64,000 nucleotides of DNA, taken from assembly GCA_910589595.1 (NCBI GenBank), contig CAJUTM010000014.1, positions 1 through 64,000 on the forward strand, written 5' to 3'. Below are positions 51,316-60,197 of this stretch, piece by piece (the first letter of the stretch is position 1; each line of letters begins with the position of its first letter). A program made the position numbers and the translations under genes. Origin of the DNA: an uncultured Eubacterium sp. Lineage in GTDB: Bacteria > Bacillota > Clostridia > Lachnospirales > Lachnospiraceae. Below the pieces are notes generated by a model, which did no database searches, was not told the DNA's origin, and saw only the letters and a program-made list of their open reading frames with translations.

Positions 51316-52320
51316 TCAGGATTGCACCATATCTTTAATTTTTTCATTTATACTATTTTCTTTAAAGGCGATACACTGGCCGAGAGCTGTTTTTATTTCC
51401 GCACTTTTGGAATTTCCATGAGCTTTTACAACGAGCCCGTTTAAGCCGAGTAACGGTGCGCCGCCCTGACTGCTGACATCAAAAGTACCGAGCAATCCTT
51501 TCAGCGCCGGTTTGATTAAGACGCCGCCTATCTTCGTGCGGAAACTTTTCATAATGCCCTCTTTGATACAGCTCAAAAAAGTTTTGGCTACGCCCTCGAA
51601 AAATTTCAGGATTACATTGCCCACAAAGGCTTCGCAGACAAGAATATCGGTACTGCCTGCCGCAATCTCTCTTGCCTCCACACTTCCGGCAAAATTAATA
51701 TCTTTACATTCTTTTAATAAAGGATAGGTTTCTTTTACCAATTGATTGCCTTTTTCTTCTTCCGTTCCGATATTGACAATACCTACCGTTGGATTTTTTT
51801 TGCCCATGACGTTTTCAAAATAGACGGAACCCATCTGCGCAAACTGCAGCAAATGTTCCGGTCTGGCGTCTACGTTCGCCCCGCAGTCAATCAGGAGGGA
51901 AAAACCTTTCTTAGATGGTAAGAATGGCGCTAACGCCGGCCGTTTGATTCCCTTTATGCGCCCTACGATAAGTTGTCCGCCAACTAAAATGGCGCCGGTA
52001 CTTCCGGCGGAGACAACGGCATCTGCGTTTCCCTCTTTTACTAACCTCATCGCCACCACAAGCGAGGAATCCTTTTTCTCGCGGATTGCCTTTGTCGGTA
52101 CGTCGCCCATATCAATGACTTCCGGAGCGTTTACAATATCAATGGCATCTTCTCTATATGAATATCGGGACAATTGTTCTTTTATGAGCTCTTCCTTACC
52201 AACTAAAATAACTTTTATCTCAGGATAATCATGGACTGCCTCAACAGCGCCCTTTACCGTTTCTTCCGGAGCATAGTCTCCTCCCATCGCATCGAGGGCA
52301 ATCACAACTTTTTCACTCAT
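51316..52320 (-). CDS. plsX: phosphate acyltransferase PlsX
   Basis: PlsX makes acyl-phosphate from acyl-ACP for phospholipid synthesis. The 334-residue product shows 'VIALDAMGGDYAPEETVKGA', 'DVPTKAIREKKDSSLVVAM', 'ADAVVSAGSTGAILVGG' and 'GGAPLLGLNGLVVKAHG', all characteristic. The ATG at 52320 has AAGGAGG upstream. It is the first gene of the plsX-rnc-smc-ftsY group. Confidence 0.96.
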   Translation of the reverse strand: MSEKVVIALDAMGGDYAPEETVKGAVEAVHDYPEIKVILVGKEELIKEQLSRYSYREDAIDIVNAPEVIDMGDVPTKAIREKKDSSLVVAMRLVKEGNADAVVSAGSTGAILVGGQLIVGRIKGIKRPALAPFLPSKKGFSLLIDCGANVDARPEHLLQFAQMGSVYFENVMGKKNPTVGIVNIGTEEEKGNQLVKETYPLLKECKDINFAGSVEAREIAAGSTDILVCEAFVGNVILKFFEGVAKTFLSCIKEGIMKSFRTKIGGVLIKPALKGLLGTFDVSSQGGAPLLGLNGLVVKAHGNSKSAEIKTALGQCIAFKENSINEKIKDMVQS

Positions 52321-52376
52321 ACACAAATCCTCCTTATACCAATTTGTACTCATCAAATATAAAACATTTAATATTC

Positions 52377-52405
52377 ATTGTACAAGAAATATAGGGAAAA
52401 ATCAA
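52377..52405 (-). promoter_or_regulatory. promoter of plsX-rnc-smc-ftsY
   Basis: TTGATT (52400-52405) and TACAAT (52377-52382) on the minus strand, spacer 17 bases, 57 bases before the plsX ATG. Confidence 0.65.
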
Positions 52406-52424
52406 CTACTCATCCTCTATATAC

Positions 52425-52506
52425 AAAAAAGAAAGTAAGATAAATCCGTGAGAAACCTTTCACAAGCATTGCCTGTGGCTGTTTCAAGTCGATTTATCTT
52501 ACTTTC
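52425..52506 (-). terminator. terminator of the GH43 gene, 16-bp arms
   Basis: GAAAGTAAGATAAATC (52431-52446) and its perfect complement (52491-52506) bracket 44 bases that include GTGAGAAACCTTTCAC, itself able to fold. On the minus strand the outer stem is followed by TTTTTT (52425-52430). Confidence 0.8.
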
Positions 52507-52537
52507 CCCATTATTGTAATAAGCTATCGTTTACTAC

Positions 52538-55318
52538 TTATTTCTTTAATTTTACTGAAGTAATTGTCAACAGACAGTCTTCGCAGTCATTTCTAAAGAT
52601 TTTGTATCTGGCAAACTCTTTCGAAGAATCTAAATCGAATGACTGTGTCTGCAAACCTTCTCCGGCAGGGAACTTACCGCCCCAGTTGATTTCTTCGTCT
52701 GCGGAACTGTCGCTGTAGCGGACAGCCGATCCGAATGAAGAGAATACCGGCCCGTTGTCATCTTCTTTCTGATTACCATCATCACCTAATACAGGAGTTT
52801 TATCGGTTGCATCCTTATAAGTAAATTCAATGGACGAGAACTTCTCCGCCACATCATCCGGTACGCTGAACCATACCCCCGGATATTGTGGGTTATAGGT
52901 AATTGTTACCGTCTTATCCTCGTTGAAATCTACGCTGGCGCCGCCCTCTTCTTTTACATACTCCTCAGAAAGATCTAACACATACTCTGTCTTATCAGCA
53001 TTCCAGCCTGCGCCCGCTGTCGGCGTGTCGGTTGGCGGAGTAGTCTGCGTCGGGTCATCCGGTCTGTCAACTACCGGAGGCTTAGCGTCTGCTTCCTGAG
53101 ATAAAATCCAGGATGCCACTTTATAACCGCTGCCACGGAATACAAAGTAAATATCATGTTTACCTGTTACCGTCTTTGTCGTATTGACATTTTTAAATAC
53201 ATATTTACCATCCGTCGGCTCCATAATATCAATATAGCCAACTTTGTTCTCCAGCTTCGTTGGGCTGTCGATGAACAACTCGATTCTTCCGGCATCTAAC
53301 TCGGAATTATATTCCACACCGAAGTTCTTGAGACCTTCCGTACCAAAGTTTACACCTTTAATACATGTCCAGTCGCCGGTATCAATGGAATCGATTACCA
53401 TAGGAGAGCCGTTGATGGAAGACTTAACCATAACATCGTCTCTTGTGGATTTTACACCTGCGCTCTTTGCGGCTGTCGTAGCATTGATATATTTTGGCGT
53501 GCCGTCCGGATTTTTGAACGGCTCAAAATCTTCAATCTGTGACGCGCCCTCATAAGTAGGCGTAATCTTGATTTCATCCGTTTCCGTATTTACGCTAATC
53601 TCATCTACGTGAAGATTTCTGTACTGCTTGCTGTCACGGAATAAGGTGTTGCTCAATACGGTTGAATGATAGAACATATAGTAATGTCCCTTGAATTCCT
53701 GCATATGGTGGTGGTTGTTATAGCTCTCACCATAAATTACACTCGGGTTATCCAAAATGGAGCCAAGATAGTGATGGTATACGCCATCATCGCCGGTCCA
53801 CTTGTCGCCCTTGTCATCCGGTGCAAATGCAATATTCATCGGGTCGCTGGATACATAAGCGGCAATCTCGCCGGAACGAATCCACTTATCCCCGCCAGGC
53901 ACATCAAAGTTTGTACAGTAGGAATAGAAATACTTATCGCCAAACTGGTTGATTTCACTATCCTCAAACATATAGTAATTATCCAGTTCCTGTGGGTCAC
54001 CGTCTAAGAGTACTTTACCGGTTCCTTTTTCAAACTTAATCTTGCACACGCGTGCGGTTTTGCCGTGGGCTTTGTCATTATTTGTACCGCCGCCAAAGTA
54101 TACATAAGCGTCGCCTTTTTTGTCTACCAGTACGGCAGGGTCAAAGCACCATACAACACCAGAGCAGTTTGGTGTGCTTTGAGAAAACAATACTTTACCA
54201 AGGTCATCTTTCCAAGGACCTGTCGGAGAATCACCCTGAACATATCCTACGGCTCCGCCGTTTGTGTAGAAGATGTAATATTCATCTTCGCCGTCGCCGT
54301 CGCCGTCAATCTTCAGTCCGGATGGCGCCCATGCTTTCGTTCCCCACTTATTCTTCACCTTGTCTTTCGCTGCTGCGGTGGAAACCTGGTTCGTGAGGTT
54401 CTTGTTATCCAATGTTCCCTCATCCGTCCAGTTTACCATATCCTTCGTAGAGAGAATGGTCAGTGAGTGGTTGTTGTATCCATTCTTTGCCAGCTTGCCT
54501 TTGGAATAATCAATGCCCTCTGTCGTTCCGTATACATACAACTTGCCGTCGTTTTCACTGTTATCAATCGCAGTCGGGTCGGCTATAAAGTCGAAGTTCG
54601 TAAGCATACTGTCAACATCGTGAGCCACGCCGTCGTTCGTCGTATAGCGGATCGGCTGGGTCAGTGTGATTTTATCTTCCCACCAGTTATTGTTCTCAAT
54701 ATGCTGGCCGAAAATATCGTCTTCTTTGAGATTATACACGCCGGCTCCAGCGTCTTTTAACGCCATGCTCTTTCCATCTTTATAAGCAACGACTTTGTTG
54801 CCTTTGTAGCCTAACGTATAATCGTTGAAATACTCATAACTCTGAGTCGACGGATGGAATGTCGGTTTAATCGTCGGTGTCACCGTCGGAGTGTTAGGCC
54901 CCTGAGACGGTGGGTTCGAAGTATTTGTATTCTGTGGCGGCGTCGGGGTAGGTTTATCCGTACCCTTTGCTTTTACCGTCACCTTACAGGTGAGTTTCTT
55001 ATTCTTCTTACCTTTCTTGTAAGTCGCCGTTATCTTGGCCGTACCTTTTTTCATACCTTTTACTGTAGCGTATGGCTTTTTCCCCTTAGATTTTTTCTTT
55101 GTAATTTTTGCCACTTTTTTCTTACTTGTTTTCCATTTGACTTTTGTCTTTTTCTTTGCGTTTTTAACAGTAATTTTCACTTTGCTTCCTACCTTTATGG
55201 TAGCTTTTGTTTTGTTCAGTTTCAATTTCTTTGCTGCCTGTGCAGGCTGAAATGAAAAGGACGAAACAACTAAAGCGAGAGACATAGTTACTGCTAAACC
55301 CTTTTTTGTTACCCTCAT
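52538..55318 (-). CDS. secreted GH43-family glycosidase with carbohydrate-binding modules
   Basis: A 926-residue exported enzyme. After the signal peptide comes a very lysine-rich Ig-like domain (about 30-120, 'KLNKTKATIKVGSKVKITVK'), a Pro/Thr linker, then a five-bladed-propeller GH43-type catalytic domain (about 165-610). Candidate catalytic acids are the Asp in 'DFIADPTAI', the Asp in 'CFDPAVLVD' and the Glu in 'FEDSEINQFGDKYFYS'. A calcium-type run 'DGDGDGEDEYYIFY' follows 'AWAPSG'. A CBM6-like module (about 630-760, 'GVNFGTEGLKNFGVEYNS') and a second beta-sandwich module at the C-terminus follow. Substrate is probably arabinose- or xylose-containing plant polysaccharide, inferred from the family. 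It has its own promoter and terminator. Confidence 0.87.
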   Translation of the reverse strand: MRVTKKGLAVTMSLALVVSSFSFQPAQAAKKLKLNKTKATIKVGSKVKITVKNAKKKTKVKWKTSKKKVAKITKKKSKGKKPYATVKGMKKGTAKITATYKKGKKNKKLTCKVTVKAKGTDKPTPTPPQNTNTSNPPSQGPNTPTVTPTIKPTFHPSTQSYEYFNDYTLGYKGNKVVAYKDGKSMALKDAGAGVYNLKEDDIFGQHIENNNWWEDKITLTQPIRYTTNDGVAHDVDSMLTNFDFIADPTAIDNSENDGKLYVYGTTEGIDYSKGKLAKNGYNNHSLTILSTKDMVNWTDEGTLDNKNLTNQVSTAAAKDKVKNKWGTKAWAPSGLKIDGDGDGEDEYYIFYTNGGAVGYVQGDSPTGPWKDDLGKVLFSQSTPNCSGVVWCFDPAVLVDKKGDAYVYFGGGTNNDKAHGKTARVCKIKFEKGTGKVLLDGDPQELDNYYMFEDSEINQFGDKYFYSYCTNFDVPGGDKWIRSGEIAAYVSSDPMNIAFAPDDKGDKWTGDDGVYHHYLGSILDNPSVIYGESYNNHHHMQEFKGHYYMFYHSTVLSNTLFRDSKQYRNLHVDEISVNTETDEIKITPTYEGASQIEDFEPFKNPDGTPKYINATTAAKSAGVKSTRDDVMVKSSINGSPMVIDSIDTGDWTCIKGVNFGTEGLKNFGVEYNSELDAGRIELFIDSPTKLENKVGYIDIMEPTDGKYVFKNVNTTKTVTGKHDIYFVFRGSGYKVASWILSQEADAKPPVVDRPDDPTQTTPPTDTPTAGAGWNADKTEYVLDLSEEYVKEEGGASVDFNEDKTVTITYNPQYPGVWFSVPDDVAEKFSSIEFTYKDATDKTPVLGDDGNQKEDDNGPVFSSFGSAVRYSDSSADEEINWGGKFPAGEGLQTQSFDLDSSKEFARYKIFRNDCEDCLLTITSVKLKK

Positions 55319-55383
55319 TCAAAAATCCTCCTTTATAAATTTGATAGTTAATTGCTCGCAATGATACGATAAACTATATCACT

Positions 55384-55412
55384 ATTATATAACATCCGTC
55401 CACAAATTTCAA
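55384..55412 (-). promoter_or_regulatory. promoter of the GH43 gene
   Basis: TTGAAA (55407-55412) and a perfect TATAAT (55384-55389) on the minus strand, spacer 17 bases. The transcript would have a leader of about 55 bases. Confidence 0.8.
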
Positions 55413-55413
55413 C

Positions 55414-55450
55414 ACATCAATTTTGATGTATAATACACCGGAATTGATGT
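55414..55450. promoter_or_regulatory. TTGATGT operator elements upstream of the GH43 promoter
   Basis: ACATCAA-TT-TTGATGT (55414-55429) is a perfect dyad touching the -35, and a further TTGATGT half-site lies at 55444-55450, 21 bases from the matching half. Position just upstream of the -35 suits an activator. The regulator is not in the window. Confidence 0.6.
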
Positions 55451-55461
55451 ATCACGAACAA

Positions 55462-55488
55462 ACCCTGTGAACAAAATATTCACAGGGT
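55462..55488 (-). terminator. terminator of the folD-cheR operon
   Basis: ACCCTGTGAA and TTCACAGGGT form a 10-bp stem around a 7-base loop, followed on the minus strand by TTTGTT. It stands 30 bases behind cheR. Confidence 0.75.
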
Positions 55489-55518
55489 CAGATTTTCTTA
55501 TTATAGCGGTATTTTTGA

Positions 55519-56310
55519 TTATAGTTCACTGTTTTTCTCATAGAAAAAAGATTTTACTCCCTGAAGCCGGTACTGTTCCGGCCCGATAATCTGCTCAGTA
55601 CTGCCGACAAACAATATTCCCTGTTCCATCAGGGAGTCTGTAAATTTATGATACATTTTACGCTTGGCGTCGTCTGTAAAATATATCATGACATTGCGGC
55701 ATACAATCAGGTGCATATCGCACGGGTACTCGTCTTCCAAAAGGTTATGCTGTCGAAACGTTATCGATGATTTTAAGCGGTCGGATACTTTGACAACACC
55801 GTCGGGACAGCTCTCGATATACTTTTCCTGAAACTTTTCAGGAAGCCCTTTTATGCTGTTTTTCGTATAATATCCCTTTTTGGCCTTTTCCAGCACTTCA
55901 TTGTCCAAATCCGTAGCAATAATTTTAAACTGGGTCGGCGGTAAAATCTCGTTTAACACCATCGCCAGCGAGTACGGTTCGTCTCCCGTGGAACAGGCAG
56001 CGCTCCATATCCGCAGCGGTCGTCCGAATTTTTTGAGCAGGGTGGGAAAAATAATCTCCTCCAGCACTTTCCACTGTACGGGATTGCGATAAAATTCAGA
56101 AACATTTATCGTCAAGTAAGTTATGAAACGGTCATATATTGACTTATCTCTTTTTATCAATTGAATAAATTCCCCGTAAGTTGCAATCTTTTGTTTGCGA
56201 ATAAAATTGTCAATACGGCGTTTCATCTGATTTTCTTTGTAGGAATTTAAATCAATACCTGCTAATTTTAAATAATCCCTTTTAAAAGTTTCATAACTGT
56301 TACTTTCCAT
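55519..56310 (-). CDS. cheR: CheR-type protein-glutamate methyltransferase
   Basis: CheR methylates glutamates of chemoreceptors with S-adenosylmethionine. The 263-residue product has the N-terminal helical CheR domain (about 10-65, 'FKRDYLKLAGIDLNSYKENQ') and the SAM-binding domain with 'IWSAACSTGDEPYSLAMVL', 'IIATDLDNEVLEKAKKGYY' and 'CRNVMIYF'. It is not in a chemotaxis cluster but at the end of the folD-ispH-S1 operon; its ATG overlaps the S1-protein stop in a TAATG, so it is translationally coupled to it. Confidence 0.92.
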   Translation of the reverse strand: MESNSYETFKRDYLKLAGIDLNSYKENQMKRRIDNFIRKQKIATYGEFIQLIKRDKSIYDRFITYLTINVSEFYRNPVQWKVLEEIIFPTLLKKFGRPLRIWSAACSTGDEPYSLAMVLNEILPPTQFKIIATDLDNEVLEKAKKGYYTKNSIKGLPEKFQEKYIESCPDGVVKVSDRLKSSITFRQHNLLEDEYPCDMHLIVCRNVMIYFTDDAKRKMYHKFTDSLMEQGILFVGSTEQIIGPEQYRLQGVKSFFYEKNSEL

Positions 56311-57431
56311 TATTCTTCTTCCGCTACCTCTTCTTCTTCCGACGTCTCATCTGCGGATACTTCCTCTTCTTCCTGTTTGTTTTTTAACTCAATCGCCTTA
56401 ATACTGAGGCTGATTTTCTTTGTATCTTCGTTAAAGTCAACAACTTTGGCAGTAATTTCCTGACCAATCGTCAATACGTCGGCCGGTTTCTCAACATGCT
56501 CTATCGAAATCTGGGATACATGAAGCAGCGCGTCAATGCCCTCTTCTAATTCAACAAAGGCACCGAAATCGGTCATACGTGCAACGGTTCCGGTGACAAT
56601 CGTACCAATGGCATACTTCTCAGCCGCATTTTTCCACGGATTGTTCTCCTCTAACTTCAGTGTCAGGGCAATCTTTGTTCCGGCGATATCTTTAATCATT
56701 ACATTTACTTTATCGCCTACTTTAAACAGCTTCTTCGGGTCTGCGACACGTCCCCATGACATCTCGGAAATATGAAGAAGACCGTCTGCTCCTCCCAAAT
56801 CAATGAACGCACCAAAATCGGTGAGATTTTTAACTGTACCCTCAACCATCATGCCGACTTCAATTCTGGAAAGAAGTTCTTCCTGCATTTTCTTTTTCTT
56901 CTCGACAATCAATTGTTTGCGGTCGCCGATAATTCTTCTCTTGCGTGGATTTACCTCGGTGAGGACAAACTCAATTTCCTTATCCTGATACTTTGTCAAA
57001 TCTCTCTCGTACATATCCGAGACAAGACTGGCCGGAACGAACACCCGTCCCTCGCCATAAGCAACGCTCAAACCGCCTTTTAATACCATAACGACTTTAC
57101 CGGTGAGAACTTCTTTGTTCTCCAGCGCTTCCTGAAAACGCTCGTTCATCTTATCCAGCTGCAATCTCTTGTAAGTAAGTAAAACCTGACCCTCGCCGTC
57201 ATTTACTTTAAGTACTTTTACCGTCATCTTGTCGCCCGGCTTAACTTCGGCAGTTAAGTCAACATCATTGTTACTATATTCATTCTTCATTAAAATACCA
57301 TCTGCTTTATATCCAATGTTTAAGATAATTTCATTGTCCTTAACTCCGATAACTGTCCCTTCTACAATCTCACCGTTGTGGATTGTTACTATTGAATCCT
57401 CTAATAATTCTGCAAAACTTGCTTCTGACAT
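56310..57431 (-). CDS. S1-domain RNA-binding protein (ribosomal protein S1 homologue)
   Basis: The 373-residue product contains four S1 OB-fold domains: about 15-85, 100-170, 187-255 and 272-342. The last two are most typical ('GTVKNLTDFGAFIDLGGADG', 'GTVARMTDFGAFVELEEGID', each with 'LLHISE' or 'LLHVSQ'). The acidic C-terminal tail (EEEEVSADETSEEEE) is common in clostridial forms. In many Clostridia this protein is fused to IspH. Here the genes are separate but overlap by 31 bases. It may help translation initiation on structured mRNAs. Confidence 0.92.
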   Translation of the reverse strand: MSEASFAELLEDSIVTIHNGEIVEGTVIGVKDNEIILNIGYKADGILMKNEYSNNDVDLTAEVKPGDKMTVKVLKVNDGEGQVLLTYKRLQLDKMNERFQEALENKEVLTGKVVMVLKGGLSVAYGEGRVFVPASLVSDMYERDLTKYQDKEIEFVLTEVNPRKRRIIGDRKQLIVEKKKKMQEELLSRIEVGMMVEGTVKNLTDFGAFIDLGGADGLLHISEMSWGRVADPKKLFKVGDKVNVMIKDIAGTKIALTLKLEENNPWKNAAEKYAIGTIVTGTVARMTDFGAFVELEEGIDALLHVSQISIEHVEKPADVLTIGQEITAKVVDFNEDTKKISLSIKAIELKNKQEEEEVSADETSEEEEVAEEE

Positions 57432-58270
57432 GCCTCTAAAACCTCCTGTATAATATTATTTGGGGTGGATGCCCCAGCGGTAATACCTAGGCTTGCAAAT
57501 GAGTCAAAGGAAATCCCTTCTAAATCATCCGCTGTCTGTATAAAAAAAGTGTTCTCACACTGATTTTTACAAATTTCGTATAATTTGCGGGAGTTCGATG
57601 AATGTTTTCCCCCAATGATAATCATCGCGTCCGAGCGGGCTGCCAGTTCCTCTGCCTCTTTCTGACGCGTAGACGTAGCATTACAAATTGTATTCACAGC
57701 AATTATATCATAACCTTTTTCAGAGAAAATTTCAACTAATTCTTGAAATTTTTTGTAATTAAATGTCGTCTGTGAAACGATGCATATTTTCTCTTGCGGA
57801 TCAGCCAGTGAAAAATCCTCTGCTTCCTCCGCCGTTTCAATTACCGTGCCCCGTCCGTTTGTCCATCCTAATATCCCCTGCACTTCCGGATGGTCTTTGG
57901 AGCCGATAATGATAATCCGGTATGATTTTGCGCTGTACTCCTCTACCGTCTGGTGTATTTTCTTTACAAAAGGACAGGTGGCATCTTCATAGCAGAGCCC
58001 CTTTTCCTTTATCCGCCGGATGACGTCCTGAGAGACGCCGTGGGAACGGATTACCAGCGTGGCGTTATCATCCTCTCCCGAAATTTCCTCTGGATTGCAT
58101 ACTACGCCGACGCCGTTGGCATTCAAATCCTGTACGACCTGTTCGTTGTGAATAATCGGGCCGAGTGTATATACTTTTTTTTCTTTGTCTTCCAGTAAGT
58201 GATATACCGTGTCAACCGCCCTCTTCACACCAAAACAAAATCCGGCGCTGTCCGCTAATGTTATCGTCAT
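57401..58270 (-). CDS. ispH: 4-hydroxy-3-methylbut-2-enyl diphosphate reductase
   Basis: The last enzyme of the MEP isoprenoid pathway, an Fe-S protein making IPP and DMAPP. The 289-residue product has the three cluster cysteines in 'SAGFCFGVKRAV', 'EDATCPFVKKIH' and 'ICNATSTRQKEAEE'. The ATG at 58270 has AAAGGAG upstream and overlaps the cmk stop (ATGA). The 3' end overlaps the S1 gene by 31 bases. Confidence 0.96.
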   Translation of the reverse strand: MTITLADSAGFCFGVKRAVDTVYHLLEDKEKKVYTLGPIIHNEQVVQDLNANGVGVVCNPEEISGEDDNATLVIRSHGVSQDVIRRIKEKGLCYEDATCPFVKKIHQTVEEYSAKSYRIIIIGSKDHPEVQGILGWTNGRGTVIETAEEAEDFSLADPQEKICIVSQTTFNYKKFQELVEIFSEKGYDIIAVNTICNATSTRQKEAEELAARSDAMIIIGGKHSSNSRKLYEICKNQCENTFFIQTADDLEGISFDSFASLGITAGASTPNNIIQEVLEACQKQVLQNY

Positions 58271-58929
58271 TTGCTGGCTCCTTTCGCCAATTCGCATATC
58301 TTTTCAACAACTTCGTCTATTGTCAGATTGGATGAGTCGACAAGCACGGCGTCTTCCGCCTGTGTCAGCGGCGCAATCTCGCGTTTCATATCCTGTTCAT
58401 CCCTTGCTATAATATCTTTCTCAATCTCTGCCAAATCACAGTCGATTCCTTTTTCTGTTAATTCTTTATAGCGGCGGCCGGCCCGTACCTCCGCACTGGC
58501 CGTCAAATATACTTTACATTCCGCTTCTGGCAGAACAACCGTACCGATATCGCGTCCGTCCATAATGACATCGTTTTCGGAAGCCAGTTTACGCTGCAGA
58601 TTCAGAAGCTTTGTGCGCACTGCCGGATATCTGGCAATCACAGATGCCTGCCTGCCCACCTCTTCTTTACGGATATCCGCAGATACATCGTTACCATTTA
58701 AAAAAATATGCTGCTCTCCATTCTGATATTCAATCGTAATCTGAATTTGTCCACAATTGGCTGTGACGGTTTCTTCTTCCGATGGATTGATGTTCTCATT
58801 GAGAAAATACAGCGCCATTGTCCGGAACATAGCGCCTGTATCCACATAGACATAATTCAGTTTCTTTGCCGCCAGTCTGGCGATTGAGCTTTTACCGGCG
58901 CCTGCCGGCCCATCAATTGCAATATTCAT
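58267..58929 (-). CDS. cmk: cytidylate kinase
   Basis: Phosphorylates CMP and dCMP. The 220-residue product has the P-loop 'IDGPAGAGKSSIARLAA' near the start, 'YVDTGAMFRTMALY', 'VIMDGRDIGTVVLPEAE' and 'KVYLTASAEVRAGRRY'. It starts 19 bases behind the flavoprotein gene. The cmk-ispH-S1 order is typical of Clostridia. Confidence 0.97.
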   Translation of the reverse strand: MNIAIDGPAGAGKSSIARLAAKKLNYVYVDTGAMFRTMALYFLNENINPSEEETVTANCGQIQITIEYQNGEQHIFLNGNDVSADIRKEEVGRQASVIARYPAVRTKLLNLQRKLASENDVIMDGRDIGTVVLPEAECKVYLTASAEVRAGRRYKELTEKGIDCDLAEIEKDIIARDEQDMKREIAPLTQAEDAVLVDSSNLTIDEVVEKICELAKGASK

Positions 58930-58948
58930 TGTTTTCTACCTCCTGATA

Positions 58949-60184
58949 TTAAAATTCCATTCCGGCCAAATAGCCGGTCGACCATGCAATCTGTAAATTA
59001 AACCCACCTGTCAGCGCATCCAAATCCAAAACCTCTCCGGCAAAAAACAGTCCGGATATTAATTTGGATTCCATTGTCGATGAATCGACTTGCGTTACAT
59101 CGACGCCACCGCGTGTAACAATAGCCTCTTCAATGTCACGCAACTGTTCTAATGGTAACGTATAATCTTTTATTGTGTCAACCAGTTTCAGACGGGTATC
59201 TTTTGTGATTTGATTGATTTTTACTTTGGAGTCGATTTCTGCCCGATGTAATACTGCGCTCAACATACTCTTTGGCAGTAAATGACGGCAGGCGTTTTTA
59301 ATCTCGCTGTTCATGGCGGAAGAAAAATCGTCAACGAGGCGACGGTCAAGCTTTTCGCGCGAAAGCGCCGGTTTCAAGTCGATATGTAACAGCAACGGCT
59401 GTTCCTGCAGACGGTCTCCAAGCAGACTGCTCGCCGTCAGCATGAGCGGGCCGCTGACGCCGTAATGCGTAAATAAGAGTTCGCCAAATCCCTCATAGAG
59501 CGTCTTTTTCGTGTTGTCCGGTGTAGTGATGCGTGTGCGGACATTTTTCAACGTCAATCCCTGCAGTTGTTTTCCCGTGCCGTCAGAAGACACCCAGCCG
59601 GTGAGGCCGGCACGTATTGGTTGAATCGTATGTCCGCACTGGCTGGCCATATCGTATCCGTCTCCAGAAGAACCCGTGGAAGAATATGTTTTGCCACCGG
59701 TCGCCACAATAACTTTATCCGCCGTCATTTTCTTTCCGTCAGCCAAAACAACACCTTCGATTCGCTTGTCCGTTATTATGAGCCGGCGCACGGTATGATG
59801 AAAACAGACGTGAACACGCTTTCGTTCACACTCCTGCGCGAGCGCCCGTATGATATCAGAAGATTTATCCGATACCGGAAACACGCGCTGACCCCGTTCA
59901 ATTTTTAGGGGGACGCCAACTGACTCGAAAAACTGCATGACATTCTCGTTGGAAAATGAGTAAAATGCACTATATAAGAATTTAGAATTACTTACAACAT
60001 TAGAAAATAAATCAGAAATATCACAGGCGTTGGTGACATTACATCTCCCTTTTCCTGTGATAAATAGTTTTTTACCTAATTTTTCGTTTTTTTCAAGAAG
60101 AAAGACTTCATTTCCGCAGGCAGCGCTCTGGATGGCTGCCATCATTCCGGCGGCTCCTCCTCCGATTACAATTACTTTTTTCAT
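58949..60184 (-). CDS. HI0933/YhiN-family FAD-dependent oxidoreductase
   Basis: A flavoprotein of unknown substrate. The 411-residue product starts 'MKKVIVIGGGAAGMMAAIQ', a dinucleotide-binding motif, then 'LEKNEKLGKKLFITGKGRCN', and ends 'GLFFAGEVLDLDALTGGFNL', the family signature. I use the ATG at 60184; a longer reading frame upstream overlaps the neighbouring lipoprotein gene. It commonly precedes cmk in Clostridia, as here. Confidence 0.9.
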   Translation of the reverse strand: MKKVIVIGGGAAGMMAAIQSAACGNEVFLLEKNEKLGKKLFITGKGRCNVTNACDISDLFSNVVSNSKFLYSAFYSFSNENVMQFFESVGVPLKIERGQRVFPVSDKSSDIIRALAQECERKRVHVCFHHTVRRLIITDKRIEGVVLADGKKMTADKVIVATGGKTYSSTGSSGDGYDMASQCGHTIQPIRAGLTGWVSSDGTGKQLQGLTLKNVRTRITTPDNTKKTLYEGFGELLFTHYGVSGPLMLTASSLLGDRLQEQPLLLHIDLKPALSREKLDRRLVDDFSSAMNSEIKNACRHLLPKSMLSAVLHRAEIDSKVKINQITKDTRLKLVDTIKDYTLPLEQLRDIEEAIVTRGGVDVTQVDSSTMESKLISGLFFAGEVLDLDALTGGFNLQIAWSTGYLAGMEF

Positions 60185-60197
60185 CTGCAATCCCCGA

